A stretch of 64,000 bases of DNA from Qipengyuania intermedia (lineage in GTDB: Bacteria; Pseudomonadota; Alphaproteobacteria; Sphingomonadales; Sphingomonadaceae). Below the pieces are notes generated by a model. That model searched no databases. It was not told where the DNA came from and worked only from the letters and a program-made list of their open reading frames with translations. Position 1 is the first letter of the stretch, and each line of letters begins with the position of its first letter. The stretch is taken from assembly GCF_019711615.1 (NCBI RefSeq), contig NZ_JAIGNS010000001.1:620001-684000 (forward strand), read 5' to 3'. The position numbers and the translations under genes are program-made. This document shows positions 34,059 through 43,336 of this stretch, one piece after another.

Positions 34059-35744
34059 CTATTCGCTGGAGGGAAGCGCCGCACACCCTTCGCTAGTAGT
34101 CGGCACGCCGTGACGCTTGCGGATTAGGTCGAAGAAAATCGCCTTGAGGATGGCGATGGCCATAAGCGCGACGACAAAGGAGAACGGCAGAGCGCCGATT
34201 ATCATCGTGATACGGATCGCATCGATACCTCCGAGTATCAGCATGCTGCCGACGACGAACGCGAGTGCGGCGCCCCAAAAGATGATGTGATGGCGGCGCT
34301 CGCCTTCGGTCTCGCCGGCGCCGTTGATCGTGTTCACAATCAGGATGGCGCTGTCTGCCGAGGTCACGAGATATGTCATGAGGAGTATGACTACCAAGCC
34401 CGAGACGATCGAAGCCATGGCTGGATCGAGCAGGACCGCCAGCGTCGCATAAAGCTGGTCGGACATGCCGGTTTCCAGAATCCGCCCGCCGGCTTGGCCG
34501 CTTAGTTCCAGATCGATCGCCGTACCGCCGACCAGGGTCATCCAGACGAAGCACATGAGCGAAGGCACAAGGATCACGCCGAACACGTATTCGCGTACTG
34601 TGCGCCCCCTGGAGATACGGGCAATGAACATCCCCACGAAGGGCGCGAAGGCTATCCACCACGCCCAGTAGAAGACGGACCAGTCGAGCTGCCACTGCAC
34701 CAGGGCTTGGCTAACTTCGGTCTCGCCGCCCGGATAAAGGGTCAGTGAGGCAGGAATGAGGGTGCGTAGGTAATCGTAAATGCCGACGCCCAGCAATTCG
34801 AGGCCGAACAAGCCCGATCCGACAATCGCGAACAGCGCCAGCAACATGAATGATAGCGCCATGTTGAGGTTCGACAGCCATTTGATCCCGCGCCCTACGC
34901 CGGACAGGGCGCTGATAGTCGACGCGCCGACAAGCACCAGGAGCGCCACGATAACGGCAGCGGCCGACGACGATCCGTCGGCATCCAGCAGCCAGTCGCC
35001 CAGCCCGAGCCGCGCCAGTCCGGCGACGAACTGTTCGACGCCCAATCCCATGGTCACAGCCACGCCAAGGATGGTTGCAACGACAGCCACGACATCCACC
35101 AGGTGCCCTGCCGCGCCGGACAGGATTCGTCCGAACAGTGGAACCAGCGCAGAGCGGATCGTGAGCGGCAAACCACGCCGATAGGATACATAGGCAATGG
35201 AAAGGCCGACCAGAGCGTAGCACCCCCAGGCGGCAAAGCCCCAATGGAGGAAGGTATAGAGATATGCCGAGCGTACGGCCTCGGCCGTCTCTCCTGCCAC
35301 CGCCCCGCGGATGATTTCGGGATTGTTCGAAAAATGCGCCATGGGCTCGCCCGTGGAATAGGTGAGCATGCCGATCCCGATCCCCGCGCCGAACAGCATG
35401 GCGAACCAGGAGAACCTGCCGAATTCGGGCTGCTCGTCGGCAGCCCCGATGCGCAGGCGTCCCGATTGGGGAATCACTGCCACTAGGAAGCAGACCGCGA
35501 TAAGGGCTGCCACGAGATAGACATACCAGCCTGCGAAAGACGCGATGATCGTGGAGTTTGCCGCCGTCAGCGTTTCGTTCGCACTGACCGGGAAAAAGAT
35601 TGCCCACATGATCAGCAGCGACACGATGATCTTCGATGGGATCGTTACCGCGCGGCTGAAACCGTCATAAAAGCCCCGTTCGGCCGTTCTGATAGGTAAC
35701 TCGACAATCGGGGGCGCGATAGGTGCGTCGCTTTGTTGATCCAT
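34059..35744 (-). CDS. BCCT-family transporter (betaine/choline/carnitine type)
   Basis: 561 residues with about 12 membrane helices. BCCT signatures: GIGMLTYSTGEPMAHF in helix 3, the glycine-rich segment ILGVAVTMGLGVEQF, and the conserved helix-8 block FYWAWWIAFAPFVGMFIARISRGRTVREYV. The aromatic box Trp are present there. BCCT members import quaternary-ammonium compounds, often as osmoprotectants, driven by Na+ or H+. Both tails are short: about 35 residues before helix 1, and a C-terminal tail of about 25 residues, so the long osmosensory tail of BetP is absent. Stands alone; neighbours do not hint at the substrate. Confidence 0.9.
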   Translation of the reverse strand: MDQQSDAPIAPPIVELPIRTAERGFYDGFSRAVTIPSKIIVSLLIMWAIFFPVSANETLTAANSTIIASFAGWYVYLVAALIAVCFLVAVIPQSGRLRIGAADEQPEFGRFSWFAMLFGAGIGIGMLTYSTGEPMAHFSNNPEIIRGAVAGETAEAVRSAYLYTFLHWGFAAWGCYALVGLSIAYVSYRRGLPLTIRSALVPLFGRILSGAAGHLVDVVAVVATILGVAVTMGLGVEQFVAGLARLGLGDWLLDADGSSSAAAVIVALLVLVGASTISALSGVGRGIKWLSNLNMALSFMLLALFAIVGSGLFGLELLGVGIYDYLRTLIPASLTLYPGGETEVSQALVQWQLDWSVFYWAWWIAFAPFVGMFIARISRGRTVREYVFGVILVPSLMCFVWMTLVGGTAIDLELSGQAGGRILETGMSDQLYATLAVLLDPAMASIVSGLVVILLMTYLVTSADSAILIVNTINGAGETEGERRHHIIFWGAALAFVVGSMLILGGIDAIRITMIIGALPFSFVVALMAIAILKAIFFDLIRKRHGVPTTSEGCAALPSSE

Positions 35745-35889
35745 GATCCTGAGGGTGGCTCGCTTGACTGGCGCTAGGCGCTATGTGCTGTCGGTTCGCC
35801 CCGCATGGGCGGTCTGAATTCCGGCGGCAGCATAGGTAGGCAGCGCGACATTGCAAATTCGGATGCTGAAGAGGGACGCCACCTGCCCG

Positions 35890-35930
35890 AACAGAAAGCG
35901 GCGACGACACAATGAAGTGTCGCCGCCGCA
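35890..35930 (-). terminator. Intrinsic terminator after the acyl-CoA dehydrogenase pair
   Basis: On the minus strand GCGGCGGCGACAC (35929-35917) pairs with GTGTCGTCGCCGC (35910-35898) with one mismatch and a 6-base loop, followed by TTTCTGTT. It begins 23 bases after the stop codon at 35952. Confidence 0.85.
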
Positions 35931-35951
35931 TCAGAATTAATCCAGAATTAG

Positions 35952-37082
35952 TCAGGCCAATGCGATGTGCCGCTTCATGTGGTGATCGACGTCGCCGAAT
36001 TCGGAACTAAGAATGGTCAACCGCTTGAAATAGCTGCCGATAGCCAGCTCGTCGGTCATGCCCATGCCGCCGTGGATCTGGATCGCTTCCTGCCCGACGA
36101 AGCGCGCTGCCTGGCCGATGCGAACCTTCGCCGCGGAAGCCGTGCGCTTGCGCTCTTTCTCCGGCGCGTCGAGCTTGAGCGTCGCCAGATAGGTCATGGA
36201 TACCGACTGCTCGTATTCGGTGAACATGTCGACCATGCGGTGCTGCAGAACCTGGAACTTGCCGATCGGAACGCCGAACTGCTTGCGCTGGCGCGAATAA
36301 TCGACGGTCATGGCATGGGCCACTTTCATAGCGCCGCAAGCTTCGGCGCAAAGAGCCGCGACCGCTTCGTCTGCGACCTGCTCCACCAAGGGCAGCGCGC
36401 CGCCCTCTTCCCCGATCAGCGCATCTGCCGGAACCGAGACGTTTTCGAAATAGACTTCCGAGGCGCGGCGGCCGTCCACGGTAGGATAATCGCGCCGGAC
36501 TACGCCCTCTGCATCGTTGGCGACGACGAATACCGAGACCCCGTCACGTTCGCGCTGTCCGCCGGCGGTGCGCGCCGTTACCACCAGGTGCGAAGCCCAT
36601 GGCGCACCGACCACGACTGCCTTGTGGCCGTTGAGGACATAGCCATCGCCGTCCTTCTTCGCGGTGGTTTGCAGGTCGGCAAGATCGTAGCGGCCGCGCG
36701 GTTCGGCATAGGCAAAAGCGTAGACGCGGCTGCCGTCGACGATGCCGCCGATATGCTCTTCCTTCTGAGAATCCGTTCCCGCATGCTTGAGGAAGCCGCC
36801 TGCGCACACCACTGTCGGCAGGAACGGCTCGACCACCAGGCCTTTGCCGAACTCTTCCATCACGATCATCGCATCGACGGCGCCGCCGCCGAAGCCGCCG
36901 TCTTCTTCGGAAAAAGGCATGCCCAGAATTCCCAGCTCGGCCAGCTGAGCCCAGATTTCGGGACGCCAGCCGGCATCGCTTTCGACAGCGCTGCGCCGCG
37001 TTTCCCAATCGTATTGTTCGCGTACCAGCCTCGACAGCCCGTCGCGCACCATTTCCTGTTCTTCGGTGAAATTGAAGTCCAC
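35952..37082 (-). CDS. Acyl-CoA dehydrogenase family protein (smaller partner)
   Basis: 376 residues. N-terminal MDFNFTEEQEMVRDGLSRLV, FAYAEPRGRYDLADLQTTA in the FAD-binding segment in place of the usual T-E-P-x-x-G-S-D, and C-terminal IHGGMGMTDELAIGSYFKRL. The catalytic Glu found in E-G-T-x-x-x in typical members is replaced by SSEFGDVDHH, so this subunit may not catalyse alone. It is the second gene after a fuller acyl-CoA dehydrogenase (28-bp gap). Such pairs form heteromeric enzymes in pimelate and steroid side-chain degradation; that this pair does so is inference. Substrate unknown. Confidence 0.87.
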   Translation of the reverse strand: MDFNFTEEQEMVRDGLSRLVREQYDWETRRSAVESDAGWRPEIWAQLAELGILGMPFSEEDGGFGGGAVDAMIVMEEFGKGLVVEPFLPTVVCAGGFLKHAGTDSQKEEHIGGIVDGSRVYAFAYAEPRGRYDLADLQTTAKKDGDGYVLNGHKAVVVGAPWASHLVVTARTAGGQRERDGVSVFVVANDAEGVVRRDYPTVDGRRASEVYFENVSVPADALIGEEGGALPLVEQVADEAVAALCAEACGAMKVAHAMTVDYSRQRKQFGVPIGKFQVLQHRMVDMFTEYEQSVSMTYLATLKLDAPEKERKRTASAAKVRIGQAARFVGQEAIQIHGGMGMTDELAIGSYFKRLTILSSEFGDVDHHMKRHIALA

Positions 37083-37110
37083 TGTGTCTCTCCGCGTGAC
37101 GCCGCCAGCC

Positions 37111-38307
<1,197 letters not shown>

Positions 38308-38435
38308 CGGACCAGTCTCCACGCGGGGTCATTGCAGGCATGGCTACCTGCCACGCGCAGCGCCTGGCCGAAAGCCCCCAGCGCAAAAATCCGCGCGTGC
38401 ATGACAAAGCTGAGCTTGCAGGTGGGTGTGGTGAC

Positions 38436-38525
38436 TGGCGGAGAGGGTGGGATTCGAACCCACGATACGGTTGCCCGTATACCGCATTTCGAGTGCGGCG
38501 CATTCGACCTCTCTGCCACCTCTCC
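38436..38525 (-). tRNA. tRNA-Ser (CGA anticodon)
   Basis: Minus-strand 90-base type II tRNA with encoded CCA. Acceptor stem GGAGAGG/CCTCTCC with discriminator G; anticodon stem-loop CCGCA-CTCGAAA-TGCGG gives CGA, reading UCG. Long variable arm TATACGGGCAACCGTATC; T arm GTGGG-TTCGAAT-CCCAC. All stems pair fully. Confidence 0.97.
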
Positions 38526-38687
38526 GCATGTCGGGTGTGCCTGAAGGGCCCATCGGGCCTCGGTCGAAGCGAGGGGGCCATTAGCCGTGCAGGTTCGGCT
38601 TGCCAAGCCCTTTCGCATCAGAAAACGGGGGACGATGCGGCCGCGAGACTTGTTACCGGAGGCGCGCTTCCCATATCCTCCCGTGAC

Positions 38688-39068
38688 ATGGACAGGACTT
38701 TGTTTTTCTCCGCCCAGGCAGGTCGCACTCTCGAGGCGCCCCGCCGCATCAGGACACGCTTTGCAATCGGCGATGTCGTCAAACACAAGACCTTCGACTT
38801 TCGCGGCGTAATCTTCGACATCGACCCAGTCTTCGCCAATAGCGAAGAATGGTATTCGTCGATCCCCGAGGAAATCCGCCCGGACCGCAACCAGCCGTTC
38901 TACCACCTGCTCGCCGAGAGCGACGAGAGCGATTACGTTGCCTACGTCAGCCAGCAGAATCTGATTGGCGACGCGCTCACCGGACCGGTTTCGCATCCGG
39001 ACGTTCACCAGTATTTCGAGCAGTTCGAGAACGGGCGCTACCGGATGCGCCGCAAACTCACCCACTAG
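38688..39068 (+). CDS. hspQ: HspQ/YccV-like heat shock protein
   Basis: 126 residues. Matches the hemimethylated-DNA-binding/HspQ family: ARFAIGDVV-type segment (TRFAIGDVVKHKTFDFRGVI), FDIDPVFANSEEWYSSIP, QPFYHLLAESDES and YVAYVSQQNL. HspQ acts in the cytoplasm as an adaptor/specificity factor for Lon in enterobacteria; its role here is assumed to be similar. ATG 38688 matches the family start (MxRTLFFS); there is no strong ribosome site before it. It lies between two tRNA-Ser genes, and the family-typical C-terminus ends RRKLTH. Confidence 0.88.
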   Translation: MDRTLFFSAQAGRTLEAPRRIRTRFAIGDVVKHKTFDFRGVIFDIDPVFANSEEWYSSIPEEIRPDRNQPFYHLLAESDESDYVAYVSQQNLIGDALTGPVSHPDVHQYFEQFENGRYRMRRKLTH

Positions 39069-39189
39069 GCCGGCGGTCACAAACCCCGCGTCGTTTGTCC
39101 GCTTGCGCCACACACGCAAGCCCGCTAGAGGCGCGCCTTCTTGACGCGGCTACTGCCTAGCAAGGGCATGGCCACCAGATCGAGAATGC

Positions 39190-39280
39190 GGAGCAGTGGC
39201 CGAGTGGTCGAAGGCGCACGCCTGGAAAGTGTGTATACGGTAACCCCGTATCGAGGGTTCGAATCCCTCCTGCTCCGCCA
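39190..39280 (+). tRNA. tRNA-Ser (GGA anticodon)
   Basis: Plus-strand 91-base type II tRNA with encoded CCA. Acceptor stem GGAGCAG/CTGCTCC with discriminator G; anticodon stem-loop CACGC-CTGGAAA-GTGTG gives GGA, reading UCC/UCU. Variable arm TATACGGTAACCCCGTATC; T arm GAGGG-TTCGAAT-CCCTC. Confidence 0.97.
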
Positions 39281-39451
39281 TTTCCCATCCTTCGAAGCGA
39301 CCTTGATCGACCGACAGCGACGCGATGCGTCGTGCGCGTGGTAATCCCAGCATTGATATAAATCTTCTCCACTTGCGCAAACTGACCCTGTTTGCTGATT
39401 AGAGCGCGCGTTCCCAGCGGACGGCGCGCTCGGAGCGAGGAGGATTGCACC

Positions 39452-40981
39452 ATGGCCAGCAAAGCGGACAGGCTTCCCGTCATTATCGGCGTCGGCCAGG
39501 TGGTTGATCGTTGGGACGGGAGCGATCCGTCGCAGGCCCCACACCCGGTGGAGATGATCCGCGCCGCTATCTCACGAGCTTTAGGTGATACCGGCAGCGA
39601 GGTCATCGCCGATGCCGTCGATCTCGCCCTGTTCATCCGCACGTTCCCGGATTCGCTGGGCCAGCCCGTCACACCCTTCGGTACGATCAAGAATCTGCCA
39701 CGAGCCGTCTTGCAGGGCACGGAACTTTCGCCGGAAAGGGCGATCTATTCCGTAGTCGGGGGCGACCAGCCTCAGGCAATGGTGAACGAGCTATCTGCCA
39801 GCCTGTTTGCAGGGGAATGTGAGGTCGCACTCATCGCCGGAGGCGAGGTGACGGGGGCGATGAAAGCAGCGATGAGGGCTGGCCACGCCCTCGACTGGAG
39901 CGACGATACCGACGGTCCGGTCGAGGACAGAGGCAAGGGAGAGCCCCTCCTTTCGCGCTACGAATTCACGAACGGTCTCGGCATGCCGCCTCAGAACTAT
40001 GCCGCACAGGAACAGGCCTGGCGTGCGCGAAAAGGTTTTTCGACAGAGGAATGGCGGAAAAATGCGAGCAGGCTTTTCGCGCGCTTCTCGGAAATTGCCG
40101 CAGCCAATCCCTACGCGCAGTTCCCGCAGGCCCTGAGCGAGGAATTTCTCTCGACACCCTCTAAAGCCAATTACCCGATGTGCGACCCATTGCTGAAATG
40201 GCATGTTGCACAGGATGCCGTGAACCAGTCTGCCGCCCTTGTCCTGACCACGGCCGGAAAGGCACGCGAACTGGGCGTGGCGGAAGACAAATGGGTGTAT
40301 CTGCATGGCCACGCCGATGTGAAAGACGCGCTGATGACCCAGCGACCGGACCTGTCCCATTCCGATGCCATCAGGCTGGCACTGGAAACCGCACTCGACG
40401 CTTCGGACCTTTCCGCAGACAGGATTGCCCACTTCGATCTCTACAGCTGCTTTCCCATCGTTCCTATACTGGCGGCAGAGTACCTGGGCGTTGATCCAAT
40501 CGACAGAGACCTGACGGTCACCGGAGGACTGCCGTTCTTCGGCGGGCCGGGAAACAATTATTCCACGCATGCGATCGCCAGCATGGTCGAACGATTGCGT
40601 GCAGATCGCGGAAGCTATGGACTCGTCCTCGCCAATGGCGGTTTCACAAGCAAGGAATCGGTCGGGGTCTATTCGACGAGCGCTCCGAATGAATGGGAAC
40701 CGCTATCCAGCGATGCGTGCCACCAGGCGATCGAGAGCAGGCCCGAGGTCATACTATTGGACGAAGACTGCGAAGCCGAGGTCGAAGCCTTCACGCTGAT
40801 CCACGGCAGGGATGGTCCGGCCTCCGCTTTCATCATCGCCCGGAACGCTCGAGGCCGGGTCGTAGCGCGGGTCGATCTTGCCGAGGTTGGCGCGGACAGG
40901 TTCGAGACGCTTTCGGAAGACCTGGTCGGACGAACCGTTTCCATCGCCCATCGCGACGGGGTCAACTTCGCCACTCTGTAA
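39452..40981 (+). CDS. Thiolase-like protein without the usual nucleophilic cysteine
   Basis: 509 residues. Thiolase fold with the additional C-terminal domain seen in 'acetyl-CoA acetyltransferase-like' proteins. N-terminal LPVIIGVGQVVDRW; the segment normally holding the acyl-accepting Cys reads YSVVGGDQPQAMVNELSA, with no Cys. The later catalytic block is partly kept: DLYSCFPIVPILAAEYLG and GGLPFFGGPGNNYSTHAIASM, with His in the G-G-P-G-N-N-Y-x-x-H motif. From about residue 400 (SDACHQAIESRPEV) an extra beta domain follows. ATG 39452 has AGGAGG eight bases upstream. A role in lipid or sterol CoA chemistry is plausible; claisen-type thiolase activity is doubtful. It ends in an intrinsic terminator at 41106-41151. 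Confidence 0.82.
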   Translation: MASKADRLPVIIGVGQVVDRWDGSDPSQAPHPVEMIRAAISRALGDTGSEVIADAVDLALFIRTFPDSLGQPVTPFGTIKNLPRAVLQGTELSPERAIYSVVGGDQPQAMVNELSASLFAGECEVALIAGGEVTGAMKAAMRAGHALDWSDDTDGPVEDRGKGEPLLSRYEFTNGLGMPPQNYAAQEQAWRARKGFSTEEWRKNASRLFARFSEIAAANPYAQFPQALSEEFLSTPSKANYPMCDPLLKWHVAQDAVNQSAALVLTTAGKARELGVAEDKWVYLHGHADVKDALMTQRPDLSHSDAIRLALETALDASDLSADRIAHFDLYSCFPIVPILAAEYLGVDPIDRDLTVTGGLPFFGGPGNNYSTHAIASMVERLRADRGSYGLVLANGGFTSKESVGVYSTSAPNEWEPLSSDACHQAIESRPEVILLDEDCEAEVEAFTLIHGRDGPASAFIIARNARGRVVARVDLAEVGADRFETLSEDLVGRTVSIAHRDGVNFATL

Positions 40982-41105
40982 TTCTTCAGCCCGACTTTTT
41001 TGCGACGAACCGTTGGAACCCGATCGCGGGACCGCCGTTCCTCCCATACCACCCCCCAAGTCGCGATGGTGCGCGGAATTGCATTCCCTGCGACCATTGC
41101 TTCAG

Positions 41106-41151
41106 AGCCCCTTTTCGCCCCTCAAAACGTGCGAAAAGGGGCTTTTTGTTT
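41106..41151 (+). terminator. Strong intrinsic terminator after the thiolase-like gene
   Basis: A perfect 13-bp stem, AGCCCCTTTTCGC (41106-41118) with GCGAAAAGGGGCT (41131-41143), with a 12-base loop, runs directly into TTTTGTTTG. It lies about 125 bases after the thiolase-like stop and 30 bases before the cyclophilin gene. Confidence 0.93.
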
Positions 41152-41179
41152 GTCGGCTTGCGTGGCAGGCTTCCGCCCC

Positions 41180-42211
41180 ATGACCAAACCCTTGATTTCG
41201 CTCACAGCAGCGCTCGCCATTTCCATTTCATTTGCCTCTCCGCTCGCAGCGCAGGACCAGCCTGCCGGAGCGCCTTCGCCGAATGAGATCGTCGGGGGCG
41301 CCGAGGCCGAAGAGTGGGTTGCGATACCCGCTGAGGACCTTCTGGTGATGACCCTGGCGCCGGCCTCAGACGGGACAGAACGAGAGGTTGTAATCCAGCT
41401 CATGTCGGCTCCGTTCAGCCAAGGCTGGGTGGAAAACATTCGCACTCTCGCCCGCACAGGTTGGTACGACGACATCACCGTAAACCGCGTGCAGGACAAT
41501 TATGTCGTGCAATGGGGCGACCTCAATTACGATAACCCGGAAGCCGATGGCGATCCGAAGTTGCTGCCCGCGGGGCTTCAAGTGATGGCCGAGAGCGACT
41601 ACAGCGTAGACGGACGAATTCTTTCACAACTGACCGTCTCGAACCTTGTCGCGAAGGCCGAATTCCAGCCCGGAGAAGATTGGATCGCGCCTGAGGAATC
41701 GGAACTGGGCGACGAGTATTCCGATCTGGTCGGCTTTCATCGCGGATGGCCGGTAGCTTCGACGTTTAGCGAGTACGGCGCGGAAACTTGGCCGATCCAC
41801 TGCTACGGCATGGTCGGTGTCGGCCGCAATTATTCGCCGGACACCGGGTCGGGTGCCGAACTTTACACCGTGATCGGCCATGCCCCGCGCCATCTCGATC
41901 GCAACATCGCGCTTGTCGGTCGCATGGTAGAAGGCATGGAGCATCTCTCATCGCTACCGCGCGGAACCGGCGCGCTGGGCTTCTACACCGAAGAAGAGGC
42001 CGATAAACGCACGCCCATTCTTGCCGTGCGAATGGCAAGCGACCTGCCTGCCGACGAACGTCCGAATTTCGAGTACCTGTCCAGCGAGGGGGAGACCTTC
42101 GCCAGATATGTCGCAGCGCGCGCCAATCGCCGCGATCCGTTCTTCATAACTCCGGCGGGCGGTGCGGACATCTGCAATATCCCCGTGCCCATCCGCCGCG
42201 CGGGCGAGTGA
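41180..42211 (+). CDS. Periplasmic cyclophilin-type peptidyl-prolyl isomerase
   Basis: 343 residues. Signal peptide [18 protein letters not shown] ending at ASPLAAQ, so the protein is exported. Cyclophilin core visible: [40 protein letters not shown] (the Y-D-x-x-x-x-R-V-x-x-x-x-V-x-Q-x-G-D pattern) and, after a long insert, [35 protein letters not shown], matching the family's active-site arm. The length (usual 170-190 residues) is inflated by inserts around 150-200 and a C-terminal tail. It overlaps the DUF1905 gene by 4 bp. ATG 41180 is fixed by the signal peptide. Confidence 0.87.
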   Translation: MTKPLISLTAALAISISFASPLAAQDQPAGAPSPNEIVGGAEAEEWVAIPAEDLLVMTLAPASDGTEREVVIQLMSAPFSQGWVENIRTLARTGWYDDITVNRVQDNYVVQWGDLNYDNPEADGDPKLLPAGLQVMAESDYSVDGRILSQLTVSNLVAKAEFQPGEDWIAPEESELGDEYSDLVGFHRGWPVASTFSEYGAETWPIHCYGMVGVGRNYSPDTGSGAELYTVIGHAPRHLDRNIALVGRMVEGMEHLSSLPRGTGALGFYTEEEADKRTPILAVRMASDLPADERPNFEYLSSEGETFARYVAARANRRDPFFITPAGGADICNIPVPIRRAGE

Positions 42212-42525
42212 GCGAAACCCTATCCTGCACCCTCCCCTTGCGCCAATGGCGCGGGGAGCGCGGGAGCTATCATCTCGTGACGCTAACCGGAGAAGACGCA
42301 CAATCCATCGCCATGCACGAGACGCTGTTGCGCCTGGAATTCGGCAGCCGTCGCGGTTTCGGGTCCGTAAAGGTCACGGCCCGAATTGGCGGAACCCGTT
42401 GGAAGACTTCGGTGTTTCCCCAGAACCGGAAGTCGGAATGGGTGCTGCTTGTGTCGAAGAAGGTGATGAAGCGGGAAAACCTTATCGAGGGCGATGAGCT
42501 CACTGTGGAACTCGAGCTCCAGTGA
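42208..42525 (+). CDS. DUF1905-type small protein
   Basis: 105 residues from GTG 42208, which overlaps the preceding stop (GTGA). The pattern fits DUF1905: YHLVTLTGEDAQSIAMHE, FGSVKVTARIGGTRWKTSVFP and a C-terminal LIEGDELTVELELQ. The domain forms a small beta barrel of unknown function. The GTG start reads [14 protein letters not shown]. It is followed by an overlapping gene, making a three-gene coupled run after the cyclophilin. Confidence 0.75.
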   Translation: MSETLSCTLPLRQWRGERGSYHLVTLTGEDAQSIAMHETLLRLEFGSRRGFGSVKVTARIGGTRWKTSVFPQNRKSEWVLLVSKKVMKRENLIEGDELTVELELQ

Positions 42526-42974
42526 GCCGGAGCCAGCACCATAAGCGCCTGGCATGGCTCACCGCGGGCGGGCTCGGCATCGCGCTGGTTGCGGTGATCG
42601 TGGACGTTGCGCTGCCGCCGGGCGAGACCCTGTGGCACATGGTGGCCGCGCCCGAAGAGGACGGAGGGTGGAAATTCGTCGAGATCGACGGGGTGGACGT
42701 GAGCGATGGCGGTTATTCTCTGGGCGTCCGCTGGGGCGAGATTTCAGGATTTCACGACGGGTGCAATTCGTGCGGTTTCGAAGATCTGGATCAACCGCGC
42801 GGCGCTTTGGAGCGGAGCATGATCTGCACACTGCAGGCGTGTGAGGAAAAACCGAACGACGTATTGTTCGCGCGCTTTGCCTTTGGATCTCCGGAAATGC
42901 AGGTCGAAAACGATCGCCTGATCCTGACCCTGCCCGGCCATCGCGCCGTGCTGGTCCGTCCGCCCGCGCGCTAG
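42522..42974 (+). CDS. Membrane-anchored protein with a META/HslJ-like domain
   Basis: 150 residues from GTG 42522, overlapping the previous stop. One membrane helix at about 10-28 (LAWLTAGGLGIALVAVIVD), then a domain resembling the META fold: GGWKFVEIDGVDVSDGGYSLGVRWG, ISGFHDGCNSCGFED (G-C-N core) and SMICTLQACEE (the Met-x-C-x-x-x-A-C segment). The resemblance is by motif only. Four Cys after the helix suggest a periplasmic disulfide-bearing domain. It ends 4 bp inside the convergent VOC gene. Confidence 0.6.
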   Translation: MSRSQHHKRLAWLTAGGLGIALVAVIVDVALPPGETLWHMVAAPEEDGGWKFVEIDGVDVSDGGYSLGVRWGEISGFHDGCNSCGFEDLDQPRGALERSMICTLQACEEKPNDVLFARFAFGSPEMQVENDRLILTLPGHRAVLVRPPAR

Positions 42975-43336
42975 AGCTTTTCCATCAGTTCTATGCGGTT
43001 GCCGAAGGGGTCTTCAATATCCCCGCGCCGGTAACCTTCCAGTTCCTTGCCCGGCTTGAACTTGATCCCGGCCGCCTGAAGCTTGGCGACCAGGGCGCCG
43101 AGATTTTCCACCAGCAGGGCAGGATGCGCACGCCGCGCCGGAAGGAAGGCATCTTCGACACCGCAATGGATCGAGATACCTTCGCCCTCGAACCAGCAGC
43201 CGCCATTGACTGCCAGGTGGCCAGGTTTCGCCACTTCTTCCAGTCCCATCAGATCGCCCCAGAATTTGCGGGCGTGGACTTCGCCGCCATGGGGCATGGC
43301 GAGCTGGACGTGATCGATACCGGTCAGCAAGCTCAT
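42971..43336 (-). CDS. VOC (glyoxalase/dioxygenase-fold) family protein
   Basis: 121 residues, one VOC module pair. IDHVQLAMPHGGEVHARKFWGDLMGLEEV, LVENLGALVAKLQAAGI and EGYRRGDIEDPFGNRIELMEKL are typical of the family, with metal-ligand-type His in IDHVQ and the final Glu in ELMEKL. Substrate unknown. ATG 43336 overlaps the rsh stop by 4 bp (ATGA), so it is co-translated with the (p)ppGpp enzyme. Confidence 0.85.
   Translation of the reverse strand: MSLLTGIDHVQLAMPHGGEVHARKFWGDLMGLEEVAKPGHLAVNGGCWFEGEGISIHCGVEDAFLPARRAHPALLVENLGALVAKLQAAGIKFKPGKELEGYRRGDIEDPFGNRIELMEKL

Noticed and set aside
38436-39280. tRNA-Ser genes as integration sites of a mobile element
   Set aside because: Both tRNAs are intact, no integrase or duplicated 3' end is seen and the enclosed gene, hspQ, is a chromosomal housekeeping gene.
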